Source of the DNA: Pseudomonas triticicola
GTDB taxonomy: Bacteria; Pseudomonadota; Gammaproteobacteria; Pseudomonadales; Pseudomonadaceae
Length of the DNA stretch: 64,000 nucleotides
Direction of reading: 5' to 3'
Assembly (NCBI RefSeq): GCF_019145375.1
Contig: NZ_JAHSTX010000001.1
Span: 3,633,001-3,697,000, forward strand
A program made the translations under genes and the position numbers. The notes below the pieces were generated by a model, which had not been told where the DNA came from, ran no database searches, and worked only from the letters and a program-made list of their open reading frames with translations. Below, one piece after another: positions 1-7,689 of this stretch (position 1 is the stretch's first letter; the number at the start of each line of letters is the position of its first letter).

Positions 1-288
1 GTATTCGATAGCCTGGCGGGTCGAACCACCGACGCCGGCGAGGATCGGCACGCTGGTTGCGCAGGTGTCGACGGCAGTCTTGATGATTTCCGAGTATTCG
101 CTGGCGGCCAGGGAGAAGAACTCACCGGTGCCGCCGGCGGCGAACAGAGCCGAAGCGCCATACGGAGCCAGCCATTCCAGGCGTTTGATGTAGCCCGCGC
201 GGTTGAAATCGCCCTGCGCGTTGAAATCGGTCACCGGGAAAGACAGCAGGCCGGCAGAGAGGATGGACTTCAGTTCTTGTGGATTCAT
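1..288 (-). CDS. kdgD: 5-dehydro-4-deoxyglucarate dehydratase, N-terminal part (runs off window)
   Basis: Only the first 96 codons are present; the gene continues beyond base 1. Translation from the ATG at 288-286 begins [20 protein letters not shown] and shows the GGTGEF segment that binds the substrate carboxylate in the DapA / N-acetylneuraminate lyase TIM-barrel superfamily. The opening residues resemble KdgD, which converts 5-dehydro-4-deoxy-D-glucarate to 2,5-dioxopentanoate with loss of water and CO2 in glucarate/galactarate catabolism. The catalytic lysine lies outside the window, so assignment rests on the N-terminus. A perfect 8-bp inverted repeat lies 58 bases upstream and resembles sequence upstream of the GntR gene at 1512-2258, which suggests shared control. 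Another DapA-family aldolase is possible but less likely. Confidence 0.85.
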   Translation of the reverse strand, partial: MNPQELKSILSAGLLSFPVTDFNAQGDFNRAGYIKRLEWLAPYGASALFAAGGTGEFFSLAASEYSEIIKTAVDTCATSVPILAGVGGSTRQAIEY

Positions 289-345
289 TATTCGAACACC
301 CTGGTAGCAACGTTTTATTGTGAGTGGACCGTTCAGCCTTCGCCG

Positions 346-369
346 AAGTTGTAGGTCATCGTACAACTT
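346..369. promoter_or_regulatory. Candidate GntR/FadR operator upstream of kdgD
   Basis: The arms AAGTTGTA and TACAACTT form a perfect inverted repeat around an 8-base spacer. The minus-strand reading AGTTGTACGAT recurs exactly at 2310-2320, upstream of the GntR-family gene, and the identity resumes after one mismatch (ACC). FadR-type regulators commonly bind GT-N-AC palindromes. Binding is inferred. Confidence 0.5.
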
Positions 370-586
370 AAAAAATTACCGTCAACTGCATTTCATCGTT
401 GGCAGGGCTTTTTTGTCCGACAAAATCACTGCTTATGCTTCTGGAAATCGCTGGAAGGCCCGTCCTTGAAGCATTTGCTCGCGGAAATATCTGGTCTGGA
501 TTCGTTTAATTCTGAGGAGACCAGCGGCTCGTAAAGTACGTCGACTGCCACGAAGGATCGTGGCGGACCAATCAAAGGAAGCCGCT

Positions 587-967
587 ATGTCGATGCATTT
601 TGCCGCCCCCACCCTCACCCACGTCGCCCCTGCGCAAGACGATTGCGTGACGCTTCAGCTCTCGCAATTGCCGGACACCCTCACCGTGCAGGTCCCGGAT
701 TCCAGCGATTTCGCAGCGAACTGGAGCGTCTACGCGATTCTCGGCAGCGATGGAGAAGAGCCTGAATGGGAAGGTGATGAAGTGGACACTGGCGCCTGGG
801 ATGACGCCGAGGATGAAATGGAAAAGCTGTTCGACATCGAGGTGCGCCTGCCGAAAGAGGCGCTTCAACCGTACCTGAACCGCGAGGTGGAGCTGCGTTA
901 CAAGTTCCGCGATGAGTCGAGTATGGAGCCGTATTCTCAACCACTGAGGATGCGAATTGAACCCTGA
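587..967 (+). CDS. Hypothetical acidic protein, 126 aa
   Basis: I do not recognise the family. The ATG at 587 is preferred to the one at 560 because AAGGAAG sits just upstream of it. The product has no signal peptide or membrane segment. A very acidic stretch (EGDEVDTGAWDDAEDEMEK) occupies about residues 60-85, and the C-terminal third is charged with alternating hydrophobic residues, as in a beta-rich fold. The gene lies alone between divergent kdgD and the next small ORF. Codon use is typical of the chromosome (high GC3), so it looks like a resident gene rather than a recent arrival. No function can be assigned. Confidence 0.6.
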   Translation: MSMHFAAPTLTHVAPAQDDCVTLQLSQLPDTLTVQVPDSSDFAANWSVYAILGSDGEEPEWEGDEVDTGAWDDAEDEMEKLFDIEVRLPKEALQPYLNREVELRYKFRDESSMEPYSQPLRMRIEP

Positions 968-1159
968 CTCTATTGACGCGCCACGTCATGGACGGTCAGA
1001 CGCAACCCAGCGGCAGGTCGACCGTTCGTCCGTACTGGTAGTTCTTACAGGTGTCAGCCGATCAATTCTTGCCCCTAATGGTGACGTAGGTGATGAGTCC
1101 CCAAACTATGCCGTGATTCGAGTCATGGCTTAATCATTTTTTAAAAAAGGAATTCAGAG

Positions 1160-1507
1160 ATGGCTTCAACCGAATCGGAAGAACACCCTTACTATCCTAC
1201 ATTTAGAGAGGCTTATCGCATTGGGGAGAGCAGTCTAATCCTTGACACTACCAAGCTCGAAGGCCCTGCCCACGGCATCGTGCCCTGGAATCCGGCATAC
1301 AAGGTTGGCGATAAGATCACTTTTGAGCTGTTTCAAATAAACCCTTGGATTTCCTCGATCTTTGTGACTGAAGAAAATCGTGAAAAGGAATTCGTCTTTC
1401 CGATTGAGAAAGAAAAGTTCGACTTCACGCCCTCAAGATTCTGGTGTTACTTAAATGATGGTCCCTTCCCGGTTCCTCCAATAAATTTGCACGTCATCCT
1501 GGAATAA
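1160..1507 (+). CDS. Hypothetical protein, 115 aa, AT-richer than neighbours
   Basis: The ATG at 1160 follows AAAAAAGGAATTCAGAG, a usable ribosome-binding site. The 115-residue product has many aromatic and proline residues (HPYYPTF, NPWISSIF, RFWCYLNDGPFPVPP), no signal peptide and no membrane helix. I do not recognise a domain. Base composition and codon choice (ATA, AGA, TTA and AAT codons) are clearly AT-richer than the flanking genes, which is a sign of acquisition from elsewhere. It ends 4 bases before the stop of the convergent GntR gene. Small single-domain immunity proteins can look like this, but nothing here supports that role specifically. Confidence 0.5.
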   Translation: MASTESEEHPYYPTFREAYRIGESSLILDTTKLEGPAHGIVPWNPAYKVGDKITFELFQINPWISSIFVTEENREKEFVFPIEKEKFDFTPSRFWCYLNDGPFPVPPINLHVILE

Positions 1508-1511
1508 TGAG

Positions 1512-2258
1512 CTAACCCTGCGCCTGCGCCTCTTCATGGGCCTGGCGCAGTCTCTCACGGCTATTGGTCAGGTGCAGGCGCATCGCCGCACGCGCAGCAT
1601 CGGAATCCTGACGGGCAATCGCGTCGTAGATTTCCTCGTGCTCGCGGCTCAGGCGGCCCATGTAGTGCTGCTGATCATCATGGGCCAAGCGCGCCGAGTT
1701 CAGCCGGGTACGCGGAATGATGCTGGTGCCCAGGTGCGTCATGATGTCGGTGAAGTAGCGGTTGCCGGTGGACAGGGCAATTTCCAGGTGGAAAGCGAAG
1801 TCTGACGACACCGCATCGCTGGCATGGGAGGCGCTTTCGTTCAAGGCATCGAGGGCGGCGCGCATGGTTGCCAGCTGTTCGGGGCTGCGGCGTTGCGCGG
1901 CGAGGCCGGCGGATTCGACTTCGAGGCTGATGCGCAATTCGAGAATCGCCAGCACGTCACGCAGGGTGACGACGGTGGCCGGATCGATACGGAAACCGCT
2001 CGGGCTTGGCGTGTCGAGAACAAAGGTGCCGATGCCGTGGCGGGTCTCCACCTGACCGGCGGCCTGCAGACGGGAAATCGCCTCGCGCACCACAGTGCGG
2101 CTGACGCCATGGGCTTCCATGATTGCCGATTCGGTGGGCAATTTGTCGCCACGCTTGAGCAGGCCATCACGGATCTGCTCGCTCAACACCGTCACCAATT
2201 CCTGGGCGAGGCTGCGGCGCTTGCGGGGGAGGCGCGGGGTGTCGATCAGCTTTTCCAT
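1512..2258 (-). CDS. FadR-subfamily GntR transcriptional regulator
   Basis: The 248-residue protein has an N-terminal winged helix at about residues 15-80 (GDKLPTESAIMEAHGVSRTV then REAISRLQAAG and RHGIGTFV, the GntR signature). A C-terminal all-helical FCD ligand domain follows, at about residues 95-235, with the conserved arginine in LELRISLEVE and histidines in FHLEIA and SREHEEIYDAI that usually coordinate a metal. The ATG at 2258 is preferred to the TTG at 2306 because FadR-type proteins begin shortly before the winged helix. It probably represses sugar-acid catabolism: kdgD is close by and an element upstream of kdgD recurs upstream of this gene. The effector is unknown; glucarate or galactarate would be the natural guess. 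Confidence 0.88.
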   Translation of the reverse strand: MEKLIDTPRLPRKRRSLAQELVTVLSEQIRDGLLKRGDKLPTESAIMEAHGVSRTVVREAISRLQAAGQVETRHGIGTFVLDTPSPSGFRIDPATVVTLRDVLAILELRISLEVESAGLAAQRRSPEQLATMRAALDALNESASHASDAVSSDFAFHLEIALSTGNRYFTDIMTHLGTSIIPRTRLNSARLAHDDQQHYMGRLSREHEEIYDAIARQDSDAARAAMRLHLTNSRERLRQAHEEAQAQG

Positions 2259-2309
2259 GATTTGTATCTTGTCTCGAAAGTTCGGCTTGGCGCCATCATA
2301 GCTCAAGCG

Positions 2310-2324
2310 AGTTGTACGATCACC
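2310..2324. promoter_or_regulatory. Half-operator upstream of the GntR gene matching the kdgD site
   Basis: AGTTGTACGATCACC here matches the minus-strand sequence AGTTGTACGATGACC upstream of kdgD at all but one position. The second palindrome arm is not conserved. Autoregulation is inferred only from this match. Confidence 0.35.
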
Positions 2325-2345
2325 GGGCAGATCACATTACCCCAC

Positions 2346-2435
2346 TGTGGGAGCGAGCCTGCTCGCGAAAGCGGTGGTTCAGACGACAGATTCGTCGACC
2401 AAGATGGCCCCTTCGCGAGCAGGCTCGCTCCCACA
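2346..2435. repeat. REPIN (paired REP elements), copy 1
   Basis: Two REP units (core GTGGGAGCGAGCCTGCTCGCGAA) face each other in inverted orientation around a variable centre, about 90 bp in total. It lies between the divergent 5' end of the GntR gene and the 3' end of the ABC transporter gene. The same structure recurs six more times in the window. Confidence 0.95.
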
Positions 2436-2444
2436 GGTGAGTGT

Positions 2445-4172
2445 TCAGACAGTTATGGCCTGTTCGACCAGACGACCGCTATCGATCCGCACATGCCGTG
2501 GATGGAATCGTTTCAAACTGCTTCGGTGACCGACGCTGACAATGCTCAGCCCTGGAATCTCGTCGATCAACGCCTGATACAAGGTCGCCTCATCCTCTTC
2601 ATCCATCGCCGATGTAGCCTCGTCCATGTACAGCCATTGCGGTGCGTAAAGAAGCGCGCGGGCGAAGGCCAGGCGTTGCTGCTCGCCCGGCGAGAGCATG
2701 CGCTGCCAGTGATTGGCTTCATCCAGCCGCCCAACCAGGTGTGGCAGACGACAGGTTTCCAACACCTGTGCATAACGCTCCGGTGCGTAGGTATCGCCCG
2801 GCTGTGGATAACTCAGCGCTTCACGCAATGTGCCGATCGGCAGATAAGGCTTCTGCGGCAGGAACAGATAGCGCGCCGCCGGCAAACGAATATTGCCGTG
2901 CCCCGCCGGCCACAAATGCCCCATCGCTCGCAGCAGCGTCGACTTGCCGCTGCCGGAACGGCCGCTGAGCATCACTCGCTCGCCTGCTTCTACGGTCAGG
3001 TCGGCGCTGGTCAGCAAATGACGACCATCGGCCAGGTCCAGGCCGAGGCCATGTACCTGCAATTCGCTGCCCTGGTTCTGCACGTCGATGGCGGGCACCC
3101 GTTCCTCGTTGTTGCTCATGGCATTGCGGAAACTCAGCAGACGATCGCAAGTGGCGCGCCACTCGGCCAGGTCCTGGTAAGCGCTGATGAACCAACTGAA
3201 GTTCTCCTGCACATTGCCGAATGCCGAGTTGATTTGCATCAGCTCACCCAGCTCGATCTTGCCGCTGAAATACCGTGGCGCCGCAACAATGAACGGGAAA
3301 ATGATGGCGATCTGTCCATAGCCCGAAGTGAAAAACGTCAGGCGCTTGGACACGCGCATGATGTCCCAGAAGTTATGCCAGACCAGCCCGAAGCGATTGC
3401 TCAAGCGCCGGTTTTCATTCGGCTCGCCGTTGTACAAAGCGATGCTTTCGGCATTCTCGCGGACCCGAACCATCGAGAAACGCAAGTCGGCTTCGAAACG
3501 CTGCTGGTTGTTGTTCAGGCCGATCAGGCGTCGGCCGATCAAATGCGTCAGCCAACTGCCGACCGCCGCGTAGACCAGGGCACACCAGAACATGTAGCCG
3601 GGAACAGTGAAACCGAACACCTCGATGCTGCCGGAAACGCCCCACAGGATGATCGAGAACGACACCAGACTGACCACCGTGCGGATCAAGCCCAAGCCAA
3701 GCGCCAGCGTGGTCGCGGTGAATTTATTAAGGTCTTCGGAGATTCGCTGGTCCGGGTTATCGGTATAACCGCCCTGCTCCAGCTGATAGTAATTCTTGTG
3801 TTCAAGCCAACGAGTGAAGTGCTTTTCAGTCAGCCACGCCCGCCAGCGAATGGTCAGCATCTGCGTCAGATACTGGCGATAAACCGCAGCGAGAATCGCC
3901 ACAGCGGCAATACCGCAGAAGTACAGGATCAACTGCCAGAACGCTGCCTCATCCTTTTTCTGCAAAGCGTTGTAGAAATCCTTGTACCAACTGTTCAACC
4001 ACACGGCGATCCATACGCTGAATAGCGTCAGCGCAATTACGGCAATCAGCAGCGTCCAGGCCTTGCCCTTCTCTTCGCTGCGCCAGTAAGGCGTGGTCAT
4101 CGCCCAGACTTTGCGAAAAAACTGCCCGCGCACAGCATCGTTGACCGCGGAATATTCAGCGTTCTGATTCAT
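2445..4172 (-). CDS. SbmA/YddA-like fused ABC transporter (permease-ATPase)
   Basis: The 575-residue protein is a half-transporter with the membrane domain first (hydrophobic segments near residues 38-58, 78-98, 160-180, 190-212 and 280-298) and a nucleotide-binding domain second. Visible motifs are Walker A SGRSGSGKST (about 403-412), signature LSPGEQQR (about 493-500), Walker B WLYMDEATSAMD (about 513-524) and the H-loop VGHR (about 547). The membrane domain resembles the SbmA/BacA and ABCD families, so the closest match is the YddA type. Members handle peptides, cobalamin or acyl compounds; the substrate here cannot be read from sequence. The gene stands alone between a REPIN and roxR, with its ATG at 4172. 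Confidence 0.87.
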   Translation of the reverse strand: MNQNAEYSAVNDAVRGQFFRKVWAMTTPYWRSEEKGKAWTLLIAVIALTLFSVWIAVWLNSWYKDFYNALQKKDEAAFWQLILYFCGIAAVAILAAVYRQYLTQMLTIRWRAWLTEKHFTRWLEHKNYYQLEQGGYTDNPDQRISEDLNKFTATTLALGLGLIRTVVSLVSFSIILWGVSGSIEVFGFTVPGYMFWCALVYAAVGSWLTHLIGRRLIGLNNNQQRFEADLRFSMVRVRENAESIALYNGEPNENRRLSNRFGLVWHNFWDIMRVSKRLTFFTSGYGQIAIIFPFIVAAPRYFSGKIELGELMQINSAFGNVQENFSWFISAYQDLAEWRATCDRLLSFRNAMSNNEERVPAIDVQNQGSELQVHGLGLDLADGRHLLTSADLTVEAGERVMLSGRSGSGKSTLLRAMGHLWPAGHGNIRLPAARYLFLPQKPYLPIGTLREALSYPQPGDTYAPERYAQVLETCRLPHLVGRLDEANHWQRMLSPGEQQRLAFARALLYAPQWLYMDEATSAMDEEDEATLYQALIDEIPGLSIVSVGHRSSLKRFHPRHVRIDSGRLVEQAITV

Positions 4173-4268
4173 GGATAAGGCTCGATAGTAAAAAGAACGG
4201 ACACGCGCCGATCATAGATGATCGGCGCGATTTATCGCGAGGGCTGGCGATAGTCGTTCAGCGCAGGT

Positions 4269-4829
4269 TCAGCGACGAACCGGACGCTTCTGCAGTTTGC
4301 GCTGCAAGGTGCGGCGGTGCATGCCCAGCGCGCGGGCCGTGGCGGAAATGTTGCCTTCGTGCTCGGTGAGCACGCGCTGGATGTGTTCCCATTGCAGGCG
4401 ATCGACCGACATTGGGTTTTCCGGCACCAGACTGTCGAGGTCGGCGTGCTCGGACAGCAGCGCGGCCAGCACGTCGTCGGCATCGGCGGGTTTGCACAGG
4501 TAGTTGCAGGCGCCACGCTTGATCGCCTCCACCGCCGTGGCAATGCTCGAATAACCGGTGAGAATCACCACGCGCATTTCCGGATCGAGTTCCAGCAGCT
4601 TGGGCAGCAGAACCAGACCGGAATCGCCGTCCATTTTCAGGTCCAGCGCGGCGTAATCCGGCAGATCGGCCTGGGCGATGGTCAGGCCTTCTTCCGCAGA
4701 TCCGGCGGTGCTGACGCGAAAGCCGCGGCGGGCCATGGCGCGGGCCATGACGCGGGTGAAGGTCGCGTCGTCGTCGACCAGCAGCAGATGCGGCAGTTCT
4801 TCGCCTTCGACTTGGATTTCGTCACTCAT
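4269..4829 (-). CDS. roxR: Redox response regulator RoxR (RegA/PrrA/ActR family)
   Basis: The 186-residue protein has a receiver domain (acidic pocket VDDD at about 18-21, phospho-acceptor Asp63 in ALDLKM, Thr in ILTGYSS, Lys in CKPAD). A short linker and a Fis-type helix-turn-helix follow at the C-terminus (ISATARALGMHRRTLQRKLQ), the hallmark of RegA-family regulators. The ATG at 4829 follows GAGGAGA and overlaps the end of roxS by 8 bases, so the two are translationally coupled. In pseudomonads RoxSR senses respiratory inhibition or redox state and activates cyanide-insensitive oxidase and related genes. The small size and paired kinase make this assignment secure. Confidence 0.93.
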   Translation of the reverse strand: MSDEIQVEGEELPHLLLVDDDATFTRVMARAMARRGFRVSTAGSAEEGLTIAQADLPDYAALDLKMDGDSGLVLLPKLLELDPEMRVVILTGYSSIATAVEAIKRGACNYLCKPADADDVLAALLSEHADLDSLVPENPMSVDRLQWEHIQRVLTEHEGNISATARALGMHRRTLQRKLQKRPVRR

Positions 4830-6084
4830 GTTGGTCTCCTCGGGCGCCGTGGGGCAGGCGCAGCTCGGTGAGCGTGCCGCCTTCCTCATGACTATAGAGT
4901 TTCACTGAGCCACCGGCGCGTGTCACGCTGGCCTTGCTCAAAAACAGGCCCAGGCCGAAACCTTTGCCCTTGGTTGTAAAAAACGGTTTGCCGATCTGCT
5001 CGGCGATGGCCAGCGGCACACCGGCGCCGTGATCGCGAATGCTGATGGTCAAAGTCTCTGCGTCCCAGTCCAGCGTCACCTGGAGGTTTTCCGGGCAGGC
5101 GTCAGCGGCGTTATTGAGCAGATTCAGCAAAGCCTGGGTCAGATCCGGCGGCGGCGCCATGCGCGGCACCGCCCCCTGGCCGAGACGCTGGAAGCGGTAA
5201 CTGGCTTCCGGGCGCATCAGGTGCCAGCGGTTCAACGCCTCGTCGAGCCAGTCGGTAACGTCCTGCATCTCCACCGCCAGACGCCGATTGGCCTCAGCGG
5301 CGCGGACCAGTTGCTGCAAGGTTTCCTTGCACAGCTTGACCTGATCCTGCAGCACTTTCAGATCGTCCTGCAGCAACGCATCGGGGTGATCCTGCTGCAT
5401 TTCCTTGAGCAACACGCTCATGGTCGCCAGCGGCGTACCCAGCTCATGCGCCGCACCGGCGGCCTGGGTCGCAACGGCGAGCAACTGCTGATCACGCAGC
5501 CCTTCCTCCCGACGAATCGCGCGCAACTCTTCCTGCCGGCGCAGCTCTTCAGCCATGCGCGCAGCGAAGAAGGTGATCACCGCAGCGGCCAGGGCAAAGC
5601 TCAGCCACATGCCATAGATCTGCAGATTCTCACGGGCGACCGGCAGGGTTTCCAGCGGATAGAAACGCGTCAGCATCACCGTGTACAGTGCCAGCGCGAT
5701 ACCGGACAGAATCACCGAATAACGCCACGGCAGCGTCACCGCCGCGATCGTCAGCGGTACCAGATAATAGGAAACGAAGGGGTTGGTCGAACCGCCGGAG
5801 AAATACAGCAGTGCACTGTGAATCACCAGATCGCAGGCCAGTTGCAGCGCGTATTCGAGCTCGGTCACCGGCCACGATGTGCGCAGGCGCACGGCCGTGA
5901 ACACGCAGAGCAGAATCGAACAGCCCAGGGTCATCGCCAATTGCACCCACGGCAACGGCAACAATTGCAGCCAGTAGGCCAGGCCCACGGACCCGGCCTG
6001 CGCGGCGAGCACCAGGGTGCGGATGAATGTCAGCCGCCAGAGGTTCTGGCGAGTGGCGGAAGTCAGTTGTACGGGGGCGAGCAT
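4822..6084 (-). CDS. roxS: Membrane redox sensor histidine kinase RoxS (RegB/PrrB family)
   Basis: The 420-residue protein has six or so transmembrane segments in its first 175 residues. Between two of them sits GGSTNPFVSYYLVP (about 97-110), the quinone-binding motif of RegB/PrrB kinases. The H-box is GAAHELGTPLA with His213; Cys252 (KLCKETL) sits near the position of the redox-active cysteine of RegB. N-box NLLNNAADA and G-boxes DHGAGV and GLGLFLSK complete the catalytic domain. The ATG at 6084 is preceded by CAGGAGAG; the longer open frame upstream only reads through repeat DNA. It is the partner of RoxR directly downstream. Phosphotransfer to Asp63 of RoxR is inferred from the pairing. 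Confidence 0.93.
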   Translation of the reverse strand: MLAPVQLTSATRQNLWRLTFIRTLVLAAQAGSVGLAYWLQLLPLPWVQLAMTLGCSILLCVFTAVRLRTSWPVTELEYALQLACDLVIHSALLYFSGGSTNPFVSYYLVPLTIAAVTLPWRYSVILSGIALALYTVMLTRFYPLETLPVARENLQIYGMWLSFALAAAVITFFAARMAEELRRQEELRAIRREEGLRDQQLLAVATQAAGAAHELGTPLATMSVLLKEMQQDHPDALLQDDLKVLQDQVKLCKETLQQLVRAAEANRRLAVEMQDVTDWLDEALNRWHLMRPEASYRFQRLGQGAVPRMAPPPDLTQALLNLLNNAADACPENLQVTLDWDAETLTISIRDHGAGVPLAIAEQIGKPFFTTKGKGFGLGLFLSKASVTRAGGSVKLYSHEEGGTLTELRLPHGARGDQHE

Positions 6085-6178
6085 GAGCTCTCCTGATGAG
6101 CGCTCCAGGCGGATCGCACGGAGTATAACCAAGGCGCGGGGTTCAGAGGCGAAAGTGCGGCAAACGACCACAGGAGAG

Positions 6179-6374
6179 CAGCTGCAAGTTGCAAGCTTCA
6201 AGCGGCAAGCAAGATCAAAAGCAAGAGCTGCGGCGCTTTTGATGTAGCTTGCAGCTGGAAGCTTGAAAGGAGGACAGCTGCAAGTTGCAAGCTTCAAGCG
6301 GCAAGCAAGATCAAAAGCGCCGCACTTCTTGCTCTTGCCTTTACTTGCAGCTTGAAGCTTGCAACTTGCAGCTG
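6179..6374. repeat. Hairpin-forming repeat with CAGCTGCAAGTTGCAAGC arms
   Basis: A segment of about 44 bases starting CAGCTGCAAGTTGCAAGC occurs at 6179 and again at 6275 in direct orientation. Its reverse complement (GCTTGCAACTTGCAGCTG) closes the element at 6357-6374. The outer arms are long enough to form a strong hairpin. It fills most of the 347-bp gap between divergent roxS and the SIMPL gene. A smaller relative lies at 54672-54744. Confidence 0.9.
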
Positions 6375-6431
6375 CTTTATAGAGTCTGATGGTTCACGCA
6401 GCGCCCTCTGCGCCTCATTCAAGGAGCCTTC

Positions 6432-7148
6432 ATGCACACATTTCGCCGCAGCGCCGCCCTCCTCGCCCTGACCGTCGGCAGCGTCGCCAGCCTTCCGGCG
6501 CTGGCCGCCGATGAGCTGCACTACAACCAGATTTCCCTGCGCGCCGAAGTCAGCCAGGAAGTGGCCCGCGACCAGATGATCGTGACGCTCTACACCGAAG
6601 AGCAGAACACCGACCCGGCCAAACTCGCCGCCGCCATCAGCACCACCATGAACAAGGCCACCGCCCAGGCCAAGCAAGTCAAAGACATCACCCTGCGTAC
6701 GGGCAGCCGCAACAGCTACCCGATCTACGACACCAAAGGCCAGAAGATCACCGGCTGGCGCGAACGCGCCGAACTGCGCCTGGAAAGCACCGACTTCGCC
6801 GCCCTGTCCAAACTCACCGGCGAGTTGCTGACCGACCTGAAAATGGGCGGCATGGACTTCGCCATCGCCGACCCGACCCGCAAGGCCAGCGAAGACCAGT
6901 TGCTCAAAGAAGCCGTCACCGCCTTCAAGACCCGCGCCCAACTGGCCACCGATACACTCGGCGGCAAGGGCTACAAAATCGTCAACCTGAACCTCAACAG
7001 CAACGGTTATCCACAACCGTACCTGCGCGCGCCGATGATGATGAAAGCCGCGGCCATGGATTCCGCGCCGGTGACGCCTGAAGTTGAAGCCGGCACCAGC
7101 CAGGTCAGCATGACCGCCGATGGCTCGATTGAAGTGCTGATGCAGTGA
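6432..7148 (+). CDS. Secreted SIMPL-domain (DUF541) protein
   Basis: The 238-residue protein starts with a Sec signal peptide (RRSAALLALTVGSVASLPALA, about residues 5-25; cleavage before ADEL). The rest is one SIMPL domain: N-terminal half YNQISLRAEVSQEVARDQM, central TGSRNSYPIYD and GWRERAELRLES, and the C-terminal half YKIVNLNLNSNG. SIMPL proteins are periplasmic or outer-membrane associated and form oligomeric cages; their function in Pseudomonas is not established. AAGGAG lies just upstream of the ATG. A gene of this family also neighbours roxRS in P. aeruginosa. An intrinsic terminator follows at 7171-7204. Confidence 0.88.
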   Translation: MHTFRRSAALLALTVGSVASLPALAADELHYNQISLRAEVSQEVARDQMIVTLYTEEQNTDPAKLAAAISTTMNKATAQAKQVKDITLRTGSRNSYPIYDTKGQKITGWRERAELRLESTDFAALSKLTGELLTDLKMGGMDFAIADPTRKASEDQLLKEAVTAFKTRAQLATDTLGGKGYKIVNLNLNSNGYPQPYLRAPMMMKAAAMDSAPVTPEVEAGTSQVSMTADGSIEVLMQ

Positions 7149-7170
7149 TTTAAGCTTGGCTGAATGAAGG

Positions 7171-7204
7171 ACCGGCAATCAGTAAATGGTTGCCGGTTTT
7201 TTTG
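7171..7204 (+). terminator. Intrinsic terminator of the SIMPL gene
   Basis: The stem ACCGGCAA...TTGCCGGT is followed by a run of seven or more T residues, 23 bases after the stop codon. Confidence 0.9.
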
Positions 7205-7236
7205 TGCCCGGGTTTTGTAGTGAATGATCCACCGCT

Positions 7237-7301
7237 TTCGCGAGCAGGCTCGCTCCCACAGGTTGAACGCATTTGAATGTGGGAGCGAGCCTGCTCGCGA
7301 A
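7237..7301. repeat. Paired REP elements in reversed (tail-to-tail) orientation
   Basis: Two REP cores are present, TTCGCGAGCAGGCTCGCTCCC at the left and its inverse at the right. They are arranged opposite to the other six pairs and have only about 17 bases between them. Confidence 0.92.
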
Positions 7302-7317
7302 GAACGATGACGCGATC

Positions 7318-7680
7318 TCAAGCGTGCGGATCAACCCGATCCAGCGCCCGATTCACCGCCAGCTCCGCCAGCATGATGATCTGCTGAATCGCCAGCGCCG
7401 TATTGCGCTGCGGACGACCGAGCTGATCGGCGAAATCGCTGGCCAGAGTGTTGGCTGAAGCGAGGGATTCGCAGGCGTGGGCAAGCAGGCTTTCAGTGTC
7501 GATGTCGGGCCGGATCAAAAACATCGTGCTGGGTGGATGGGGTTTGCCGGGTGGCGGGCAGAGATAGAAATCGAGGGCACGCTTGATGGCTTCGCGGTTC
7601 TTCGCGAGATCGTCGGCGCGCAGCGCGGCTTCGAGGGGGGTTGTGGTTTCTTCGGGTGGGTCGGGGACTGGCTTGGTCAT
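7318..7680 (-). CDS. DUF6124 family protein
   Basis: The 120-residue protein starts MTKPVPDPPEE and ends PHA. The proline-rich N-terminus, the central NREAIKRALDFYL helix and the C-terminal AIQQIIMLAELAVNRALD helix match my recollection of the Pseudomonas-restricted DUF6124 family, which often occurs in several copies per genome. It has no signal peptide or catalytic motif and its function is unknown. TAGGTGAAAACGC precedes the ATG and supplies the ribosome-binding site. The region upstream (7700-7960) carries repeated motifs and looks like a structured leader. Codon use is normal for the chromosome. Confidence 0.75.
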   Translation of the reverse strand: MTKPVPDPPEETTTPLEAALRADDLAKNREAIKRALDFYLCPPPGKPHPPSTMFLIRPDIDTESLLAHACESLASANTLASDFADQLGRPQRNTALAIQQIIMLAELAVNRALDRVDPHA

Positions 7681-7689
7681 GCGTTTTCA

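Noticed and set aside
1824..4025. Long plus-strand ORF (733 codons) opposite the GntR and ABC transporter genes
   Set aside because: It is the antisense shadow of two well-supported genes and crosses their intergenic REPIN; no ribosome-binding site or recognisable domain.
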